A stretch of DNA of 9,525 bases from Geodermatophilaceae bacterium. GTDB lineage: Bacteria > Actinomycetota > Actinomycetes > Mycobacteriales > Geodermatophilaceae. Below the pieces are notes generated by a model. The model was given only the letters and a program-made list of their open reading frames with translations. It searched no databases and was not told the DNA's origin. The stretch spans positions 1 to 9,525 of the forward strand of contig JACCUM010000432.1 of NCBI GenBank assembly GCA_013811805.1, in the 5' to 3' direction. Below, piece by piece: positions 7,101-9,525 of the stretch; the stretch's first letter is position 1; each line of letters opens with the position of its first letter. A program made the translations under genes and the position numbers.

Positions 7101-7757
7101 CTGTACCGACTGGGCCCGCCGAGCCACCTCTGCCTGGCGGCCCAGCGGCTTGAGCTGACGACGCAGTTCCTCGGTCAGATCCCCAACCCGGTCGAGATTG
7201 ACCTGCATGGCATCGAGCTTGCGAATCGCCTTTTCTTTGCGTTTGCGATGTTTCAAGACACCGGCGGCCTCTTCGATGAACCCACGGCGCTCCTCGGGAC
7301 GGGCCGCGAGAACCGCATCGAGCTGGCCTTGGCCGACGATGATGTGCATCTCGCGGCCGATACCGGAGTCGGAGAGCAGTTCTTGGATATCGAGCAGCCG
7401 GCAGGACGACCCGTTGATCTCGTACTCGCTCTCTCCGGAGCGATACATCCGGCGAGTGATCGAGACCTCGCTGTAGTCGATCGGCAGCGCACCATCGGTG
7501 TTGTCGATCGTGAGGGTCACCTCGGCGCGGCCCAGCGGTGCGCGGCCGACCGTACCGGCGAAGATGACGTCTTCCATCTTTCCGCCGCGCAGGCTCTTGG
7601 CCCCCTGCTCGCCGAGCACCCACAAGATGGCATCGACGACATTCGACTTACCGGACCCGTTCGGACCGACCACGGCGTTCATGCCCGGTTCGAATCGCAG
7701 GGTGGTCGAGGACGCGAAGGACTTGAAGCCCTTCAGCGTCAGACTGGAAAGGTGCAC
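4140..7757 (-). CDS. smc: Chromosome segregation ATPase Smc
   Basis: Smc forms the ring-shaped condensin core (with ScpA and ScpB) that compacts and resolves the chromosome by ATP-driven loop extrusion. With the GTG start at 7757 the protein is 1205 residues, normal for actinobacterial Smc. Walker A GPNGSGKSN is at 31-39, the Q-loop VGQGQ about 141-145, an Ala/Arg/Glu-rich coiled coil runs to about 505, the hinge spans roughly 512-665, the returning coiled coil runs to about 1000, the ABC signature LSGGERS starts at 1110, and Walker B ends in FYILDE with catalytic Glu1139. The frame is open further upstream to a TTG at 7814, but homologues begin VHLxSLTLKGFKSF, exactly what follows this GTG, and a GGAG lies four bases before it. 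A TAnnnT hexamer (TAGCCT, 7840-7835, minus strand) could be a -10 box, without a clear -35. The gene follows the small coiled-coil gene by 179 bases. Confidence 0.97.
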   Translation of the reverse strand: MHLSSLTLKGFKSFASSTTLRFEPGMNAVVGPNGSGKSNVVDAILWVLGEQGAKSLRGGKMEDVIFAGTVGRAPLGRAEVTLTIDNTDGALPIDYSEVSITRRMYRSGESEYEINGSSCRLLDIQELLSDSGIGREMHIIVGQGQLDAVLAARPEERRGFIEEAAGVLKHRKRKEKAIRKLDAMQVNLDRVGDLTEELRRQLKPLGRQAEVARRAQSVQADLRDARLRLLADDLVTLRDALNKELADEELIRGRRSEVDTQLRASNARGDKLESALARINPALVGSQEVWYRLSALGERLRSTHQLAAERARHLSAALPEPPPGRDPEALKAEAVAAEEQRRELDGHLIGERERLSGALGGRAELEEQLRRAEDELVRVARAQADRREGLARLAGDLQAVRSRAGAAEEEISRLTGAVGDARTRAERAAAQFQAVESEIGELGTSEQSLDARHEAAVAHYEAAATEVSRLSDAEREAERQRDAWRARAEALAEGLHRKDGAGALLTASQEIPGLLGSLSALLRVEPGYEVAVAAALGPIADAIAVRTPRDAAAALAYLRAHDAGRSGVLVGSAELSSGATQPAAARALEEVAPAASWPPLPDGARWVRELVTGPAELSAALAGVLDRVAVVDGIDAAVRLVESHPRLRVVTAEGDLLGAQWSYGGSVSAPSAIEVQAALEDAQREHAAAQARSSRLQADLEATRRLAAQRSAAVESALAALHESDAAHSAVAQRLGDLGAAARSAAAEATRLEQSREAVQRARDADLEGLAALEERWQAAQIAPSADEPSTADRDELQRAVARARQEEMELRLAVRTTEERVRALGSRAESLHRAAEQERASRMRQEATVAARQRAAAIAGQVHIAAEQTIAHVNASLERAQAQRDGLSAQKSSTEGELLGVRSRVRELTADLDRLTDEVHRDEVARAEQRLRIEALEDRAAQEYGADVDILICEYAPSALVPPSLADLAAAQAQGLEQPSAIPYDRLSQERRASRAERDLALLGRVNPLALEEFAALEERHAFLATQLEDLKNTKRDLLSVIREVDSRILAVFADAFVDVAREFEKVFSMLFPGGEGRLFLTDPDDLLTTGVEVEARPPGKKVKRLSLLSGGERSLTAVALLVAIFRARPSPFYILDEVEAALDDVNLGRLLGLIEALRDSSQLIVITHQKKTMEIADTLYGVSMRGDGITTVISQRIRELTSA

Positions 7758-7883
7758 GCGGCTCCAGAGCGGGTCGGGAAGAACGCCTCTGGCCGACACG
7801 GCGCCTGAGCGCAATGTGGGAAGGGCCGTACAGGAGGCTAACCGAGCCGTTGCCCGGGTGGGTGACCGGCGCGCCGTTCAGGG

Positions 7884-7904
7884 GGCCGCGCAAGCGCGCG
7901 GGCC
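7884..7904. terminator. GC-rich hairpin after the small coiled-coil gene
   Basis: GGCCGCGC, an AAGC loop and GCGCGGGCC form an eight-pair stem with one bulged G. It begins 33 bases beyond the stop of the 65-residue gene (minus strand) and before the smc start, so it could partly end transcription there and separate smc from the upstream genes. There is no U-tract, and GC-rich DNA forms such stems by chance, so the call is tentative. Confidence 0.35.
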
Positions 7905-7936
7905 AGGCCTCACCCAGCAGACCTCGTCGGCTGCGC

Positions 7937-8134
7937 TCAGGCTGGAACCGGCTCCGCGGGTGCCGAGGCCGCAGCTGCCAGCCGGCGCAGTCCGTCGCCG
8001 AGCAGAAGGTCGCGCTCCTCGCGCAGATCGGCCACTTCCACCTCGAGAGCCCGGACCCGGCGACGCAGGATCACCGTTTCCTCGAGGAGCAGCGACGATG
8101 GGGTGGCAACGTGACCCAGGAGGGCCTTGGCCAT
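7937..8134 (-). CDS. Small coiled-coil protein, 65 residues, between mutM and smc
   Basis: The product starts MAKALLGHVATPSSLLLEE and continues into a short amphipathic helix with leucine or valine at heptad positions 23, 27, 30, 34, 37 and 44, rich in Arg and Glu. It ends in an Ala/Pro-rich tail. This predicts a small coiled-coil dimer or a peptide that packs against a larger coiled coil; there is no catalytic motif, signal peptide or membrane segment. The start is secure: GGAGG stands eight bases before the ATG, the best ribosome site in the window, and the frame upstream of it lacks protein-like composition. From memory, small proteins beginning MAKALLGH and followed by a coiled coil are widespread in actinobacteria, but I cannot confirm this here and no function is known to me. 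It lies 97 bases after mutM and 179 before smc, on the same strand. Confidence 0.85.
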   Translation of the reverse strand: MAKALLGHVATPSSLLLEETVILRRRVRALEVEVADLREERDLLLGDGLRRLAAAASAPAEPVPA

Positions 8135-8142
8135 GTGAATAT

Positions 8143-8147
8143 CCTCC
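8143..8147 (-). promoter_or_regulatory. Strong Shine-Dalgarno (GGAGG) of the small coiled-coil gene
   Basis: GGAGG is separated by eight bases from the ATG at 8134-8132. It decides the start of this short gene, whose frame is open 59 codons further upstream. Confidence 0.8.
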
Positions 8148-8162
8148 GCTTGCACGTGGGAA

Positions 8163-8184
8163 GCCCGCGGGGTTGCTCGCGGGC
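8163..8184 (-). terminator. Hairpin between mutM and the small coiled-coil gene, terminator or attenuator
   Basis: On the minus strand GCCCGCG, an eight-base loop (AGCAACCC) and CGCGGGC form a perfect seven-pair GC stem followed by TTCCC. It lies 47 bases after the mutM stop and just before the GGAGG of the next gene. It may end mutM transcripts, or, if the promoter proposed at 8207-8235 is real, sit inside the leader of the small gene as an attenuator or RNA-stabilising stem. Confidence 0.45.
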
Positions 8185-8206
8185 GACTGTTCTTCAACAG
8201 ACCACT

Positions 8207-8235
8207 AGGGTGACACTCGGCCACGCTGCGGTCAA
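8207..8235 (-). promoter_or_regulatory. Possible promoter for the small coiled-coil gene
   Basis: On the minus strand TTGACC (8235-8230), which overlaps the mutM stop, is followed after 17 bases by CACCCT (8212-8207), five bases short of nothing but the first T of the TAnnnT consensus. Transcription would start near 8200 and give a leader of about 65 bases containing the hairpin at 8163-8184. The -35 is good and the -10 weak. Confidence 0.25.
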
Positions 8236-9173
8236 CGGCTGCCTGCCTCCCCCGGTTCCGCCGTGCGGTGAGGCTGGTCATAGCCCGTCCGGTTCTGGGA
8301 CAGCACACCACCCACCGCCCGGCGTCGTGGTCTGGGCTGACAGCCGGGGCAGGAAAAGCTCGAGCGGTTCATGAAGGACTCCCGGCGCATCGGCGTACTG
8401 CACCGGGCACAGGGCTGGTCCTGTCGTCCATAGGCGTTCAAGGCGCGGGAGAAGTAACCGCTCTCGCCGTTCACGTTGACGTAGAGCGAGTCGAAGCTGG
8501 TGCCGCCCTGTCCCAACGCCTCGATCATCACCTCGCGGATCGCAGTGACCAACTCCCGGGCCTTTGTCACCGAGAGTCGATCGGTCGGTCGGCCACCATG
8601 CAGCCCCGCTCGCCAAAGCGCCTCGTCGGCGTAGATGTTGCCGATCCCGCTGATCAGAGTCTGGTCGAGCAGTGCGCGCTTGATCTCGGTGCTGCGCCGC
8701 CGGAGCCGGCTGATGAATACCGTCTCGTCGAACAGTGGATCGAGCGGGTCCCGTGCAATGTGGGTGAGACTGTGCGGCACGCGGTCTGGAGTCTCGCCGG
8801 CGGGTTCCACCCACAGCCCGCCGAAGGTCCGCTGATCGACGAAGCGCAGGTCCGGCCCATCGTCGGTGAACCCGATCAGGACCCGCAGGTGCGGACCCTC
8901 TGGAACCGACCGTGGCACGACCAGGAGTTGACCGCTCATCCCGAGGTGGCCGAGCAGCACCTGGTCGTCGGACAACGGCAGCCAGAGGTACTTCCCTCGG
9001 CGAGCCGCAGCGCGCACCGTACGGCCGACCAATGCGGCCGCGAACGCTTCCGGTCCACCGGGGAATCGGCGGATGGCACGCGGATGACGGGCCGATACCG
9101 AGCCGATCTCCCGATCCACCACCCATCGAGCCAGCCCGGCTCGGACCACCTCGACCTCGGGCAGTTCAGGCAT
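8232..9173 (-). CDS. mutM: Formamidopyrimidine-DNA glycosylase (Fpg/MutM)
   Basis: MutM removes oxidised purines such as 8-oxoguanine and FapyG from DNA and cleaves the resulting abasic site (bifunctional glycosylase and AP lyase). The protein opens MPELPEVEVV, giving the catalytic N-terminal proline and the neighbouring glutamate after Met removal. Lys61 in RRGKYLWLPL, the HLGMSGQ loop, the ISGIGNIYADEALWRAG helix-two-turn-helix segment (about 174-190) and the C-terminal zinc finger with Cys255, Cys258, Cys275 and Cys278 are all present, with Arg270 in the finger hairpin. The enzyme should be active. At 313 residues it is longer than most actinobacterial homologues (about 285-290) because a polar tail of roughly 30 residues follows the zinc finger. 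The ATG is eight bases after the rnc stop, so the two genes are almost certainly cotranscribed. No strong ribosome site is visible, suggesting coupling to rnc translation. Confidence 0.97.
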   Translation of the reverse strand: MPELPEVEVVRAGLARWVVDREIGSVSARHPRAIRRFPGGPEAFAAALVGRTVRAAARRGKYLWLPLSDDQVLLGHLGMSGQLLVVPRSVPEGPHLRVLIGFTDDGPDLRFVDQRTFGGLWVEPAGETPDRVPHSLTHIARDPLDPLFDETVFISRLRRRSTEIKRALLDQTLISGIGNIYADEALWRAGLHGGRPTDRLSVTKARELVTAIREVMIEALGQGGTSFDSLYVNVNGESGYFSRALNAYGRQDQPCARCSTPMRRESFMNRSSFSCPGCQPRPRRRAVGGVLSQNRTGYDQPHRTAEPGEAGSR

Positions 9174-9181
9174 CGCGGTCG

Positions 9182-9525
9182 CTAGTCCGTGGTGCCGCGC
9201 AGAGCCGAAAGCTCCTGCCAGGCCTGCTCGGCGGCATGCTGCTCGGCGTCCTTCTTGCTCCGCCCGGCTCCGCTTCCGTAGCGCTGACCACCGAGCTCGA
9301 CGTAGGCGGTGAACCGCTTCTCGTGGTCGGGGCCGTCGTGGACGACCCGATAGGCCACCGCCCCGAGACTGAGCCGGGCGGTGAGTTCCTGCAGACTGGT
9401 CTTCCAGTCCAGCGCCGCTCCCTTGGTCGCTGCTTCGTCCAGCACGTCGGCGAAGAGCCGTTGCACCAGGGTGCTGACGGCGGGAAGGCCCTGGTCGATG
9501 TAGATGGCGCCCAGCAGAGCCTCGA
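9182..9525 (-). CDS. rnc: Ribonuclease III, C-terminal part (cut by right edge)
   Basis: RNase III cuts double-stranded RNA and processes rRNA precursors and regulatory duplexes. The visible 113 codons begin in EALLGAIYIDQGLPAVSTLV, the end of the catalytic domain; its Glu matches the late metal-binding glutamate of the family. The double-stranded RNA-binding domain follows: DWKTSLQELTARL (first helix), the strands around YRVVHDGPDHEKRFTAYVEL and the second helix GSGAGRSKKDAEQHAAEQAW with its RNA-contacting lysines. The signature motif ERLEFLGDAVL would lie beyond the edge. The gene ends in TAG eight bases before mutM, the usual actinobacterial order. The frame is open to the edge, so the start is outside the window. 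Confidence 0.95.
   Translation of the reverse strand, partial: EALLGAIYIDQGLPAVSTLVQRLFADVLDEAATKGAALDWKTSLQELTARLSLGAVAYRVVHDGPDHEKRFTAYVELGGQRYGSGAGRSKKDAEQHAAEQAWQELSALRGTTD

Noticed and set aside
6270..7808. Plus-strand open frame of 512 codons opposite smc
   Set aside because: Antisense shadow of the high-GC smc gene, with no recognisable domain and no ribosome site.
7758..7814. N-terminal extension of Smc from a TTG at 7814
   Set aside because: The extra 19 residues have no family resemblance, and the GTG at 7757 has a GGAG and starts exactly where homologues do.
7866..7879. GGCGCGCC-centred palindrome between smc and the small coiled-coil gene
   Set aside because: Eight-base GC palindromes are expected by chance in DNA of this composition.

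Overview
The window is high-GC DNA with strongly G/C-biased third codon positions, frequent GTG starts and actinobacterial-type proteins. The minus strand carries the actinobacterial rnc, mutM, small coiled-coil gene, smc and ftsY neighbourhood. The gene order, a 1205-residue Smc and an N-terminally anchored FtsY point to an actinomycete; a member of the Propionibacteriales is a guess that cannot be tested from this sequence alone.

Layout from right to left along the minus strand: the C-terminal part of rnc (RNase III, cut by the right edge), mutM (formamidopyrimidine-DNA glycosylase), a 65-residue coiled-coil protein with an excellent ribosome binding site, and smc. Past smc lie two palindromes with nearly identical cores, between smc and a convergent plus-strand gene. 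Two plus-strand genes, a TauE/SafE-type permease and an endonuclease/exonuclease/phosphatase-family hydrolase, separate smc from ftsY. The permease gene and ftsY are divergent from a very short intergenic region.

Downstream of ftsY the sequence changes character. There are two small unrecognised minus-strand reading frames in an ATGA overlap. The second runs in frame into a decayed ECF sigma factor (SigE-type) that keeps the start of region 2 and all of region 4 but has lost the segment between them. This remnant converges on the end of a plus-strand gene, cut by the left edge, that resembles the C terminus of PhoD-like phosphatases.

Functionally this is a housekeeping region: RNA processing (RNase III), repair of oxidised purines (MutM), chromosome condensation (Smc) and membrane protein targeting (FtsY), with a small accessory insertion and one patch of gene decay. 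I see no mobile element, CRISPR array, tRNA or rRNA, and no convincing new multi-gene system. The best leads are the paired palindromes, the small coiled-coil protein, the sigma remnant and two predicted leaderless promoters.
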